From Paenibacillus amylolyticus (GTDB lineage Bacteria > Bacillota > Bacilli > Paenibacillales > Paenibacillaceae): 64,000 nt of DNA. Below are positions 9,845-18,737 of this stretch, one piece after another. Each line of letters begins with the position of its first letter. The stretch's first letter is position 1. Below the pieces are notes generated by a model. That model had not been told where the DNA came from. It made no database searches and saw nothing but the letters and a program-made list of their open reading frames with translations. Where the stretch lies: the NCBI RefSeq assembly GCF_001570725.1, contig NZ_BCNV01000001.1, forward strand, positions 3,286,001 to 3,350,000, written 5' to 3'. The position numbers were made by a program, and so were the translations under genes.

Positions 9845-10714
9845 TTACACTCCCTTTTGTTGTGAAGCAGCTGCCTTCAGCCTTTCTAACACATCAACCT
9901 TTACGGTCTTGCTACCGAGATCCCCGTGGAAAACAACACCTTGCCGTTCGCCATGATAATCCGATCCACCAGTCTCAATAAGATCATACTCCCTGGCCAT
10001 CTCAGCATACCTGCGTTCCTCTTCCAGGCCATGGTCCGAATGAAATACTTCAATCCCATCCGGACGGGCATCATCAATGATGCGACGTACCAATTCATCA
10101 TCATTATAGAGACCCGGATGGGCAATCACAGCGGCTCCACCAGCGGCTCTGATCCACTCACACGCATCCTCGGGTGCAACTCGGGGTACAGATACGAAGC
10201 CAGGCTTGCCTTCAGCAAGATATCGATCAAATGCATCCCGCATGTCGACAGCATATCCCTTCTTCACCAACACATCAGCCATATGAGGTCTGCCGATACT
10301 CTCATCCGGCTCTAACGGCCGTCCTAGCTCATCGAGTACCTCCTGCCAGCTTATATCAAGCCCGAGTTCCTGTAGCTTGCCAATAATCAGATGATTTCGC
10401 TCATCTCGTGCTTCTCGTAATCCGCGCAACCTTTGTAGGAACTGCTCATCCTCCGTATTCACGTAATAACCCAAGATATGAATATCTTTGCCGCCAGCCC
10501 GGGTGCTGATCTCCACTCCAGCAACGACATCAATCTCGAACTCTTTACCCGCTTGCTGTGCTTCAGCTACACCAGCTACTGTGTCATGGTCCGTCAGAGC
10601 AACCGCAGATAGTCCTTTTTGCTTGGCAAGCTTCACATTATCAGCTGGTGGCTGCATTCCATCGGAGGCCTGACTATGGGTATGGAGATCACAGCGTCCT
10701 TGGCGTTGATCCAT
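9845..10714 (-). CDS. PHP domain phosphoesterase (YciV/TrpH/RNase AM-like)
   Basis: The 289-residue protein begins with the PHP signature CDLHTHSQASDG and has ALTDHDTVAGV, GVEIST, AVIAHPG and a C-terminal GSDYHG motif, which together form the trinuclear metal site. The family contains 3',5'-nucleotide bisphosphate phosphatases and 5'-3' exonucleases such as E. coli YciV. The frame extends to 10765, but AAAGGAG lies 9 bases before the ATG at 10714. It follows the LysR gene by 65 bases on the same strand and could be cotranscribed. The precise substrate is inferred, not shown. Confidence 0.88.
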   Translation of the reverse strand: MDQRQGRCDLHTHSQASDGMQPPADNVKLAKQKGLSAVALTDHDTVAGVAEAQQAGKEFEIDVVAGVEISTRAGGKDIHILGYYVNTEDEQFLQRLRGLREARDERNHLIIGKLQELGLDISWQEVLDELGRPLEPDESIGRPHMADVLVKKGYAVDMRDAFDRYLAEGKPGFVSVPRVAPEDACEWIRAAGGAAVIAHPGLYNDDELVRRIIDDARPDGIEVFHSDHGLEEERRYAEMAREYDLIETGGSDYHGERQGVVFHGDLGSKTVKVDVLERLKAAASQQKGV

Positions 10715-10779
10715 GTACAACAGCTCCTTTGTGTAAAATGATTTGGATTCACTCTCATCTATCATTGAGTTTCCGCCTA

Positions 10780-11703
10780 TTATGCCTTCCCCGTCTTGTG
10801 TTCTGGCTCAGATTGCTCCTGTTGACGCAGATAGTTCAGGAAAGCGACAGCTGACAGCGGCAACAAGGACGATTTTAGATGGATGGCATAGAACTGCCGT
10901 TTGAATTCGAGTCCACGGATATCCACAATATGAACGAGTCCCAGAGCAAGCTCATGCTGCACGGAAGAAGGAGATAACATCGTAATGCCCACCCCTGCCT
11001 CTACAGCCGATTTTACGGCTCCAGTACTTCCAAGTTCCATCACCACATTCATATCCTGTGGATCAATATTTTTCTTTTGCAGCTGGTCTTCCATCACCTG
11101 ACGGGTACCCGAGCCCTTCTCACGCAGCACAAAGGGATAGTTCATTACATCTTCAAGATTCACTTTGCTACGCTTAGCCAGATCATGCCCAGCAGGTACA
11201 ATCAGTTTCAGCTCGTCCTGCATGACAGGCTCTACAATCATGTCCGGATGGTGTACTGGGGCTTCAATCAGACCAAAATTAAGCTGGTGTTTCAATATAT
11301 CATCCATAATTTGCGTTGTATTCATCACTTTCATGACGATGGAAATATCGGGATACTGAAGCGCAAACGGTCCTAGCATGCGTGGAAGCACATATTCCCC
11401 GATCGTTAAGCTGGCTCCAAGCTGGAGTCGGCCCTGTAACATCTGGGTAAACGCAGACATCGCTTCATCTGTCTGCCTGACCAATTCTACGCTCCGTTTC
11501 GCATGAGGCAATAGAGTCCGGCCAGCCTCGGATAATTCTATTTTTTTGGTGGAACGATGCAATAACTTGGTTCCAAAGTAGTCCTCCAGTGATTGAATCT
11601 GCATCGTTACTGCCGGTTGAGTCATATGTAATGCTTGTGCAGCAGCCGAGAAGCTGCCTTTCTCTGCTACCGTATAAAAAATATGCAATTGGTGAAAATT
11701 CAT
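10780..11703 (-). CDS. LysR family transcriptional regulator
   Basis: The 307-residue protein has the LysR N-terminal winged helix (FHQLHIFYTVAEKGSFSAAAQ, then MTQPAVTMQIQSLE) and a C-terminal periplasmic-binding-like effector domain (~90-295). It resembles the CysL/YwfK branch by general look, but the effector and target are unknown. A GAGGGGCG site precedes the ATG. It is immediately upstream of the PHP gene on the same strand rather than divergent from a target, which is less usual for LysR regulators. Confidence 0.92.
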   Translation of the reverse strand: MNFHQLHIFYTVAEKGSFSAAAQALHMTQPAVTMQIQSLEDYFGTKLLHRSTKKIELSEAGRTLLPHAKRSVELVRQTDEAMSAFTQMLQGRLQLGASLTIGEYVLPRMLGPFALQYPDISIVMKVMNTTQIMDDILKHQLNFGLIEAPVHHPDMIVEPVMQDELKLIVPAGHDLAKRSKVNLEDVMNYPFVLREKGSGTRQVMEDQLQKKNIDPQDMNVVMELGSTGAVKSAVEAGVGITMLSPSSVQHELALGLVHIVDIRGLEFKRQFYAIHLKSSLLPLSAVAFLNYLRQQEQSEPEHKTGKA

Positions 11704-11760
11704 ATCTTCGCCCCTCTTCGATTACACTCTCTACATTGTAGCCGATTTCCTGCTTGGCAA

Positions 11761-11789
11761 CAAAAAAAGCATGCAGCTTGTCTGCATGC
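11761..11789 (-). terminator. Terminator of the 148-codon hypothetical gene
   Basis: On the minus strand GCATGCAG and CTGCATGC pair around ACAAG and run into TTTTTTT. It lies between the hypothetical gene at 11835 and the LysR start. Confidence 0.85.
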
Positions 11790-11834
11790 GATGATACTTG
11801 AATCTATGATTTCAACTTATTAAATCTACTCAAT

Positions 11835-12272
11835 TTACTTGTGCTTGCGGCTATTTTTGACCAGCGTCATTCTTCTTGAATGTCTTAACCATGAATAATA
11901 TGACTTCAGGTCCCTCAACTCAATGGTCTCCGACATACGTCCCAGAAACGTAACTACAATCATTTTGTGCAGCGGGTTGCCCGCAATATCATATTCTCCT
12001 TCAAGTTCGGAAAATTCGGCGACCACCACCAGATCCTCATCAATCAGGTAGACGTCCTGTTCATTACGGTAGTATGGTGTTATACGGTCCTGCTTCAGAC
12101 ACTCCCATAACCACGCCGCAATATGGTCATCATCACTACGTGCAGGCTCAATACGGTCTGCATACCGCATCTTGGCATGATGGGTAATGACGATGTCGGC
12201 CACTTTCTTGTCTCCAAGAGCCACGAAAAACGGCTCGTAGGTGCTCCAACGTTGCATCACCTTATCACGCAT
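11835..12272 (-). CDS. Conserved hypothetical protein with HAxxR motif
   Basis: The 145-residue protein is not recognised. It is soluble and basic at the C-terminus (RHSRRMTLVKNSRKHK). Near the N-terminus it has ITHHAKMRYADRI, a histidine-alanine-x-x-arginine pattern of the kind seen in RelE-like or DUF4258 proteins, followed by beta-rich segments (DVYLIDEDLVVVAEF, HKMIVVTFLG). A ribonuclease-like fold is therefore possible but unproven. The ATG at 12272 was chosen over an in-frame GTG at 12281 because GGTGGAGA is well spaced from it. It has its own terminator and no coupled partner, which argues against a classic toxin-antitoxin pair. Confidence 0.75.
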   Translation of the reverse strand: MRDKVMQRWSTYEPFFVALGDKKVADIVITHHAKMRYADRIEPARSDDDHIAAWLWECLKQDRITPYYRNEQDVYLIDEDLVVVAEFSELEGEYDIAGNPLHKMIVVTFLGRMSETIELRDLKSYYSWLRHSRRMTLVKNSRKHK

Positions 12273-12398
12273 GGGAATCACTCTCCACCAGATAGGACTT
12301 TCTATCTATTTATTACCAAATATATTACAACATTAGTCCCGCAACCTCAAGGCGTAAGTTTAACTTTTTTTCACAATAGCCAATTTGTGTATAATTCA

Positions 12399-12425
12399 AG
12401 AAAAGAGCGACCCCAAAGGGTCCCT
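12399..12425 (-). terminator. Weak terminator after ylbG
   Basis: On the minus strand GGGACCC-TTTG-GGGTC is followed by GCTCTTTTC. The stem is short and the T tract broken. Confidence 0.4.
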
Positions 12426-12437
12426 CCAGTTTCTCTT

Positions 12438-12704
12438 CTATATTCCGTAAAAGCTCGTTTTGTCCATGGTTTTGCTGGCATACTCGGTTTTGATCTCATT
12501 ACGATACGAGCGTTCGATCTTGCGCACATAGGAAAGTCGCTTCACATTTTTCATCGTATCATCTGCCCGTTCTGCATTAACATACATGACTACATAATGC
12601 ATACGGCGGGAGATATAATGCACGGTGCCATATTTTTCGAGATTACGGGCAGCCTTCAAATCACTGACCCAAATAATGAATCCTGTCCTTTCCGCAAACA
12701 TCAT
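12438..12704 (-). CDS. ylbG: YlbG family protein (DUF2129)
   Basis: The 88-residue protein matches YlbG by length and by the segments RTGFIIWVSDLKAARNLEKYG and MHYVVMYVN. Its function is unknown; it is a small cytoplasmic protein of Firmicutes. It follows ylbF after 27 bases, the same order as in B. subtilis, and a GGGCGGGG ribosome site lies just upstream of its ATG-ATG start. The rsmD and coaD genes that follow in Bacillus are not present here. Confidence 0.9.
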   Translation of the reverse strand: MMFAERTGFIIWVSDLKAARNLEKYGTVHYISRRMHYVVMYVNAERADDTMKNVKRLSYVRKIERSYRNEIKTEYASKTMDKTSFYGI

Positions 12705-12731
12705 CGTTCCCCGCCCTTCTATAATGATTAC

Positions 12732-13169
12732 TTAACTGCAACCACACTTGCCGCCACTACCGCAGCCGCCCTTCGGATTCGGATCATTGCTCGGTACCTT
12801 AATGGTCGTTGACACTGCAAATGCAATGGTCTCTGACATCTGGAATAACATATCATCCAGGGACTTCTCTGCCTGTTTGAAGCGAATTACCGCCTCGAAA
12901 TTTTCCAACTCCTGTTCCAGAGCCTTCACCTGATCTTTCGCTGCATGATAATCCGGGTGAAAATGACCGAAACGCTGTGTTTCTTCAAACAATTCCTTCT
13001 TGGCATTCAGCTTCCGAATCCCCATCTGAATCTCAGGGGAAGTCTCGACTTGCTGCTTCCAATATAAATAATCCGATACTTCGGCAGATTGGTTAATCAT
13101 GTCGCCCAGTTCATATGCGCCCGTTAACACTTGGGCCATATCGACCGTGTTCATTTCCGCTACGCTCAT
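12732..13169 (-). CDS. ylbF: YlbF/RicF family regulator with C-terminal cysteine cluster
   Basis: The 145-residue protein is an all-helical YlbF/YmcA-type protein (residues ~10-110). In B. subtilis RicF joins RicA and RicT in the Y-complex, which carries [4Fe-4S] clusters and affects RNase Y, competence, sporulation and biofilm formation. The C-terminus here is glycine- and cysteine-rich (GGCGSGGKCGCS), giving three closely spaced cysteines that fit a role as cluster ligands. It is the first gene of the ylbF-ylbG pair. Neither partner of the complex is in the window. Confidence 0.9.
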   Translation of the reverse strand: MSVAEMNTVDMAQVLTGAYELGDMINQSAEVSDYLYWKQQVETSPEIQMGIRKLNAKKELFEETQRFGHFHPDYHAAKDQVKALEQELENFEAVIRFKQAEKSLDDMLFQMSETIAFAVSTTIKVPSNDPNPKGGCGSGGKCGCS

Positions 13170-13321
13170 GAAATATTCATCCTATCTATATATAAAGTTC
13201 TACTCAACGTAGACTACCTCATCATAGCATATCCATGAATAGTTAAGAAGAGTTTTTCCTGCAATTAGAAATAGGGGGAACTCGAAAATTCGCCTTTCAA
13301 CCTGATATTCACGTGAAATAG

Positions 13322-15040
13322 TCAGGTTATGACATCATCTGGCAGGATAAGACGCATTGTATCCCACTGTGACGGGGAGAATGTACGCCATTCTGTCTCA
13401 GATGTATGTTCACTTGAATCCAGCATGCACCAACCGCTTAATGTCCATTCTTCATGCCCCTCTACCTGATGTGGAATGAGGTATTGGGTTCCATGACCCT
13501 GTTGAATCCCAAGCTTGGTCTGCCACTCAATGGCTTTGGCAGCAATCTGTCGTGCGGTTGAACTATGATATCGACGCCACTCCTTGTACCAGGTCTCCGG
13601 TATCTCCTCAAATCCCAACAGAGAGAACCTCTTCTCAATGACAGAATGATCATGCTCCAATCCATGCAGAAAAGCAGGGACATCAACCAGACCTTGATTA
13701 CCAGGTGTGTAAAAAGAAGAATGTTCACTGCTCAAAACATCTTTTTCGAATAACTTCTGATCCTCTGCGGAGCTTGTACTTGCCTTCGTTGGCTCCATGT
13801 ACTGATCTACAGTTACTGTTGCAACATCCGTCTCCTTCCCCCAATCCGCTAACGCAATACGTACATTCTCCGGCACGCCTGTCAGAGCATATTGATCCAG
13901 AAACTCCATCACTTCATGTAATGCATGTCCTTTAGCTATGGCCGAAATAATCTGCTCTCTCGTCATGCGATAAATGGACATCCGATCACGCGTTACCCGT
14001 TCTGCGCATTGCCCCAGCATCCAGATTACATCAGGCCCCGCTTCCGGTGGCACCAACATGTCGAAATCAGGCTGCATGTAAAACCCACACGGCTCCGCCT
14101 CACCTACCGCCTCTTGGCGTAGATTCAACAGGCTCTGTGGTTCGATCAGCCAACGGAATGCCAATGCTCCCGACTGATCTTCTCCAACGTCGCCATAACC
14201 CCAACTAGCCAGTGCATAAAGCCATCCCCTGATCTGAGGTTCACATGTGGAATTCACTATACGACACCATACGTTCTTCCCTGGAGAAAGAACGGCCAAT
14301 TGATGACGGAAATGCTGTAGAGCAGGCTCGGTATTCCCGTATCTGTCTACACAAGCTTGATATATCTCCCGATGCATCTGTCCCCATGAAAGCTTCAACC
14401 ATTGCTGTAATTGATGATCTACGATCCGAATCCTCCCCTCTGCCTTCTGAACCAGATTCAGACTGAGCAGTAGATCGAGAAGGATTGCAACGTGAATCGG
14501 ATACAGGTCCGAATGTCCATATCGGATGCCCAAACCATTAAAGTCTGTCGAAGATAGAACGGTGATCGCACTTAATTTCTGAATCGTTTTTTTATGTATA
14601 GTTCCCTTACCTGTCAAGGGTAGTCCTTCTCTTCCGATCCAAGCGATCAGATGAAGAAGCTCTGCAGCAATATCCGGCTTTCCCTCTTGTAGTACATGAG
14701 CATGTATTGTCATCTGTTCAACGGTTAAGCCCACTCTCTGCACATAAGCAATTGTCAATGTCTCCATCAGCGAAGCAGGAATATAGAATAATCGCTCCCC
14801 CCAACTCTTATGAACAGATTCGATCCATCTTTGCTGCCTAAGATTGGCGAATGTAGATTGGGCCTCTGCGACACTTAGCCCTTCGACAGCCCACTGTTCT
14901 CGCTGCAGGAGGGAAGAGAAAGGCTGTGCAGCATGTTTGTGAAAAATTGCACCAAGTACTTTTTGTTCTACTAAAGTAAGCTTTGACCATGAATCAATAT
15001 CCATTACCATAGGCTCATTTACTGGTTCATATGAAGCCAT
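13322..15040 (-). CDS. Helicase-associated protein carrying the XPB/Ssl2 N-terminal-type domain
   Basis: The 572-residue protein has a possible winged-helix region at ~20-100 and, at ~310-440, a stretch beginning GFYMQPDFDMLVPPEAGPD and ending with a PENVRIALADW-type helix. This pattern is the Helicase_C_3 domain found at the N-terminus of XPB/Ssl2 helicases or in stand-alone partners. No helicase motifs are present. AGGAGG lies 8 bases before the ATG. It starts 36 bases after the stop of the XPB-like helicase, so the two are almost certainly cotranscribed and the proteins probably act together. No nuclease motif was recognised. Confidence 0.82.
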   Translation of the reverse strand: MASYEPVNEPMVMDIDSWSKLTLVEQKVLGAIFHKHAAQPFSSLLQREQWAVEGLSVAEAQSTFANLRQQRWIESVHKSWGERLFYIPASLMETLTIAYVQRVGLTVEQMTIHAHVLQEGKPDIAAELLHLIAWIGREGLPLTGKGTIHKKTIQKLSAITVLSSTDFNGLGIRYGHSDLYPIHVAILLDLLLSLNLVQKAEGRIRIVDHQLQQWLKLSWGQMHREIYQACVDRYGNTEPALQHFRHQLAVLSPGKNVWCRIVNSTCEPQIRGWLYALASWGYGDVGEDQSGALAFRWLIEPQSLLNLRQEAVGEAEPCGFYMQPDFDMLVPPEAGPDVIWMLGQCAERVTRDRMSIYRMTREQIISAIAKGHALHEVMEFLDQYALTGVPENVRIALADWGKETDVATVTVDQYMEPTKASTSSAEDQKLFEKDVLSSEHSSFYTPGNQGLVDVPAFLHGLEHDHSVIEKRFSLLGFEEIPETWYKEWRRYHSSTARQIAAKAIEWQTKLGIQQGHGTQYLIPHQVEGHEEWTLSGWCMLDSSEHTSETEWRTFSPSQWDTMRLILPDDVIT

Positions 15041-15076
15041 CCCTTAATCCCTCCTCTTTTTGCGAGTATAAATAAA

Positions 15077-16771
15077 CTATCCGTTTTCATGAACGATGGC
15101 ATATTCATAACCCTGTTCCACCAAGAACATCTGACGGTTTAACGCAAACTCTTGTTCCTTGCTGTCCTCTGATACCAGTGCATAGAAGTAAGCTTTGTTT
15201 TCCCCAGCTTTTGGTCTCAGAATTCGTCCCAACCGTTGTGCTTCTTCCTGCCTTGAACCGAAACTCCCAGATATCTCAAGAGCAACCGCAGCATCGGGCA
15301 AATCCACAGCAAAATTGGCAACCTTGGATACAACAATCGTTTTAATCTCCCCACGTCGAAAAGCGGCAAACCATTTTATTCGCTCTTGCTGGGACATTGT
15401 TCCCGAGATCAGAGGTGCTTCAATTTCCCGGGCAATCAACTCAAGTTGATCCAGATATTGTCCAATTACAAGTGCAGGAAGATCCCGATGACGCTCCAGC
15501 AAACGCTTGACCACATGTACCTTCGCAGGATTCTCGGCAGCCAAACGAAACTGATGCTTAACCTCGGCTTGCAGATAATTCGATCTTAGTTCTGGGGAGA
15601 ACGGGATACGTATCTCCTGACATTGTACATCGGCAATCCATCCTTGCTGCTCCAGCTGTTTCCACGGCATATCATAGAGCTTTGGGCCAATCAGTGAGAA
15701 CACATCCTGTTCACAGCCATCCTCTCGAACCAAAGTAGCCGTCAATCCCAGTCTTCGAGTAGCTTGAATATCCGCAGTTGCACGAAACACTGGCGCAGGC
15801 AGCAAATGCACTTCGTCATATATGATCAGACCCCATTGCCGCTCACTGAGCAGTTTGATATGGGTAAAATCAGCATTCTTGGATTTTCGATGTGTAAGAA
15901 TCTGATATGTAGCTACAGTCACAGGTTTCACTTGTTTTTTCTGACCGGAATACTCACCAATCTGTTCACTGGTAATCGTTGTTTTGTCTTGAATTTCCTG
16001 AATCCACTGTCGCACAGATGTCGTATTGGACGTCAAAATCAGGCATTCACACTGAAGCCGCTCCAGAACGGCCATGCCAATGACCGTTTTGCCTGCCCCG
16101 CAAGGCAGCACAAGCAATCCGCTTCCTCCCATGCCCTCACTGCCTTCGAATGCATCCACAGCTTCTCTCTGGTATGAACGCAACGCAAATCGCTCTTCTT
16201 GGTCCCCTGGATCATTGGAACGCCATTCGAATGAAAGTTTGGTTCCCTCCCGATATCCCACATAATCAAGAACCGGGTAACCCAGCCGTGTTAATTCTCT
16301 TTTCAATAGACCTCGCTGTGCTCCTGAGAGCAGAAGCTCATGAGCGTCTGTTCGTTCCATACGAAAGGCAGCTATTGTTTTCAATCCGCTTAACTCATCC
16401 AGCAACCGCTCATCCTCACTGTAAAGGCGCATTCTGGCATGATTTGCTTCGGAATGCAGCTTTAATTTCCCGTACTGATCCATAATCCTCTGAACATCCT
16501 GTATGAGTGCAGCAGGCACGTTCCAGCGGGACACCAATTCCAGACTTGTGATGACCTGATCTGCATTCCATCCCAGTGCAGCAGCATTCCAGAGCGACAA
16601 TGGAGTAATTCGATAGGTATGAAACGCCGCCGGTGTCTTAACCAGTTCTGAATACTTCCCTAGCTGCTCTCTTGCTCTTTCGAACCCAGGGTGTCCCACT
16701 TCCAGCAAAACCGTAAAATCCCGCTGAACAATACAAGCATCCGTTCTTTCTCTATGTTCAGTTCCTTCCAT
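15077..16771 (-). CDS. XPB/Ssl2-like DEAH superfamily 2 helicase
   Basis: The 564-residue protein has Walker A (PCGAGKT), a DEVH box, GLTATLVREDG that includes the R-E-D motif diagnostic of XPB, and motif VI EEAQRLGRILRPK. XPB proteins open DNA in nucleotide excision repair or transcription-coupled repair; bacterial forms such as mycobacterial XPB unwind 3'-5'. The frame is open to 16861, but that extension lies in a repeat; AGGAGGAAG immediately precedes the ATG at 16771. The downstream partner gene carries the accessory domain that eukaryotic XPB has in the same chain. Confidence 0.92.
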   Translation of the reverse strand: MEGTEHRERTDACIVQRDFTVLLEVGHPGFERAREQLGKYSELVKTPAAFHTYRITPLSLWNAAALGWNADQVITSLELVSRWNVPAALIQDVQRIMDQYGKLKLHSEANHARMRLYSEDERLLDELSGLKTIAAFRMERTDAHELLLSGAQRGLLKRELTRLGYPVLDYVGYREGTKLSFEWRSNDPGDQEERFALRSYQREAVDAFEGSEGMGGSGLLVLPCGAGKTVIGMAVLERLQCECLILTSNTTSVRQWIQEIQDKTTITSEQIGEYSGQKKQVKPVTVATYQILTHRKSKNADFTHIKLLSERQWGLIIYDEVHLLPAPVFRATADIQATRRLGLTATLVREDGCEQDVFSLIGPKLYDMPWKQLEQQGWIADVQCQEIRIPFSPELRSNYLQAEVKHQFRLAAENPAKVHVVKRLLERHRDLPALVIGQYLDQLELIAREIEAPLISGTMSQQERIKWFAAFRRGEIKTIVVSKVANFAVDLPDAAVALEISGSFGSRQEEAQRLGRILRPKAGENKAYFYALVSEDSKEQEFALNRQMFLVEQGYEYAIVHENG

Positions 16772-16834
16772 TCGAAACTTCCTCCTATCAAAAAAAGTCC
16801 AGTTCCGGCAACTTCCGAAATTGAACCTGTATAA

Positions 16835-16930
16835 TTGCGAGTTCAAAAGTCTAGTTTTCATATTAGATGCTGATCATGCCGCCAGGCATGATTCGTAATC
16901 AAAAGTGGACTTTTTGAACAACATCTATAA
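16835..16930. repeat. Palindromic intergenic repeat, full copy
   Basis: The left arm GTTCAAAAGTCTAGTTTT (16841-16858) and right arm AAAAGTGGACTTTTTGAAC (16901-16919) are imperfect inverted copies. Between them ATCATGCC-GCCA-GGCATGAT (16873-16892) forms a perfect inner hairpin. Both arms end outward with TTTTGAAC followed 5-7 bases later by a TATA-like run. Half copies occur at 35967 and 44815. It is non-coding and lies between the helicase start and the M20 gene terminator. Confidence 0.75.
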
Positions 16931-16938
16931 AAATCCAC

Positions 16939-16980
16939 AAAAAAAAACATCCTGCCCATACCTCGGTATGAACAGGATGC
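16939..16980 (-). terminator. Terminator of the M20 hydrolase gene
   Basis: On the minus strand GCATCCTG-TT-CATACC pairs with GGTATG-GG-CAGGATG and ends in nine T residues. Confidence 0.9.
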
Positions 16981-16996
16981 CCAACTGCATCTAAAG

Positions 16997-18166
16997 TCAT
17001 TCGGCTGTATAACCCTTAGCCATGGCAATAAATAATTTTACGGCCGTCTGCATCGCATCTTCATCAAAATCAAACATCGGATGATGATGCGGATAGATCG
17101 CATTTTTATCCGGATTACCTGCTCCAACAAACATAAAGCACCCTGGAACCTTCTGCAGATAATACGCGAAATCTTCCGCTGGCATCAGCATCGGCGACGT
17201 TTGCACTCGTTCTGCCCCAAATACTTCTGTAGCTTCCCTGAAGAAACGCGCTGTCTCCAGTTCATCATTCACCACAGGCGGATATCCCATAATATATTTC
17301 ACTTGAGTCTCGGCCCCGTACGCGGCCCCTGTCTGGGCCACCATGGTGAGCACCCGCTCTTTCATCCCATTTCGGGTCTCTTCATCAAACGTTCTTACCG
17401 TACCGCTCATTTTGCACTGCTCTGCAATCACGTTTTGAGCGGAGCCAGCCTGCATTGTGCCAATGGTCAGCACCGCAGGTTGCAATGGATCAACCGAACG
17501 ACTGACAACGGTCTGAAGCTGCATCACAAGCGCAGAACCCGCGATAAGACTGTCTATCGTGGATTGCGGCATGCCGCCATGTCCACCTTTGCCTTTGATC
17601 TCAATGTAAAAGTCGTCCGCCGCTGCCATCATCGGTCCTGCTTTACTGGCAACAACACCTACAGGCAACGGGGTCCACAGATGAATGCCGTATATGACGT
17701 CCACGCCATCAAGCGCACCATCCGCAATGACCTGGACTGCACCGCCCGGAAGCAATTCTTCTGCTGGCTGAAACAAAAAGCGAATCTCCCCTCGGATCTC
17801 CTGCTTGTGACGGCTGAAATACAATGCCGTACCGAGTAAGATCGAGATATGACCATCGTGGCCACATGCATGCATCGCCCCTGCTTGTTGTGACGCATAT
17901 TCAATATTCTTCTCATCCTGAATTGGCAATGCGTCCATATCGGCCCGCAGCATGACGACAGGCCCTGGCTTGTCCCCACGAATCGTACCGATGACCCCGT
18001 GACCGCCTACATGACGCTTCACTTCAACGCCAAAGCTCTCCAACATATCCGCTACAAAAGAGGATGTCTTCTCCTCATGAAAGGAAACCTCAGGATTGCG
18101 ATGAAGGTGACGCCGCCATTCCACCATGTGGATCTGCAGATCTTCCCACCAAATATTATTAGTCAT
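16997..18166 (-). CDS. M20 family metallopeptidase / amidohydrolase
   Basis: The 389-residue protein has the M20 amidohydrolase layout: RRHLHRNPEVSFHE at the N-terminus, metal ligands in HACGHDGH and QPAEE, the dimerisation lid (KGKGGHGGMPQS), and a C-terminal AEDFAYYL. The family hydrolyses N-acyl or aromatic amino acid conjugates, including N-acetyl-L,L-diaminopimelate and hippurate-like compounds; the substrate here is not determined. A frame extension to 18184 exists; the ATG at 18166 follows GGTGGAGA. It is a single-gene unit with a strong terminator, divergent from yugN. Confidence 0.92.
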   Translation of the reverse strand: MTNNIWWEDLQIHMVEWRRHLHRNPEVSFHEEKTSSFVADMLESFGVEVKRHVGGHGVIGTIRGDKPGPVVMLRADMDALPIQDEKNIEYASQQAGAMHACGHDGHISILLGTALYFSRHKQEIRGEIRFLFQPAEELLPGGAVQVIADGALDGVDVIYGIHLWTPLPVGVVASKAGPMMAAADDFYIEIKGKGGHGGMPQSTIDSLIAGSALVMQLQTVVSRSVDPLQPAVLTIGTMQAGSAQNVIAEQCKMSGTVRTFDEETRNGMKERVLTMVAQTGAAYGAETQVKYIMGYPPVVNDELETARFFREATEVFGAERVQTSPMLMPAEDFAYYLQKVPGCFMFVGAGNPDKNAIYPHHHPMFDFDEDAMQTAVKLFIAMAKGYTAE

Positions 18167-18376
18167 GTCTCTCCACCCTTTCAATCTTGAACGGGACTTG
18201 GATCAAGCCCGAACCTTCCTCTTCAAACCTATTGCTGTATATTGTAGCAGAATTGGAAGAAAACCGATACGAAACACCCCTGGAAAGCTTGCACGAGAAG
18301 GGGAAACATACTATCATGAACTAGAGAAATGCACGAGAAATTACACTCGGAAGCTTATGAGGAGGATCAGACGCTT

Positions 18377-18724
18377 ATGATTTTTGAGAATACAGGCTTG
18401 GATGGCTTGAAGAGCGACTTGGCATACCTGGATGAGAGCGCCGAGAAAGTCGGATTTGTCCGGTGGCAATGGGAATATTACCGTGCTACATATGACTACA
18501 AAATTGAAGATGAACAAACCAAATCAGAATACTTTGTACGCATTAATACCCGCGCAGTGGAAGGCAAATTGGAAAAACCGGATACCGTTCTTGCTGTTGA
18601 AGCCGTTTATCTTGGCAAAGCCACCTTCCCTCACGGTCTGGATTATGACTCTTCCGTTCCACAGCCAGTCGTGAAGCTGGCAGCCGAAAAATTACAGCAG
18701 CTTAAAGAACTGCTGGAAGCATAG
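18377..18724 (+). CDS. YugN-like family protein
   Basis: The 115-residue protein resembles the YugN family (LKSDLAYLDESAEKVGFVRWQWEYYRATYDYK, and ATFPHGLDYD near the end). The function is unknown; members are small soluble Firmicute proteins. The longer frame from 18329 is possible, but AGGAGG before the ATG at 18377 (spacing 11) supports the shorter form. It ends 13 bases before ftsW on the same strand, so the two may be cotranscribed. Confidence 0.85.
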   Translation: MIFENTGLDGLKSDLAYLDESAEKVGFVRWQWEYYRATYDYKIEDEQTKSEYFVRINTRAVEGKLEKPDTVLAVEAVYLGKATFPHGLDYDSSVPQPVVKLAAEKLQQLKELLEA

Positions 18725-18737
18725 GCTGGGCCAAACG

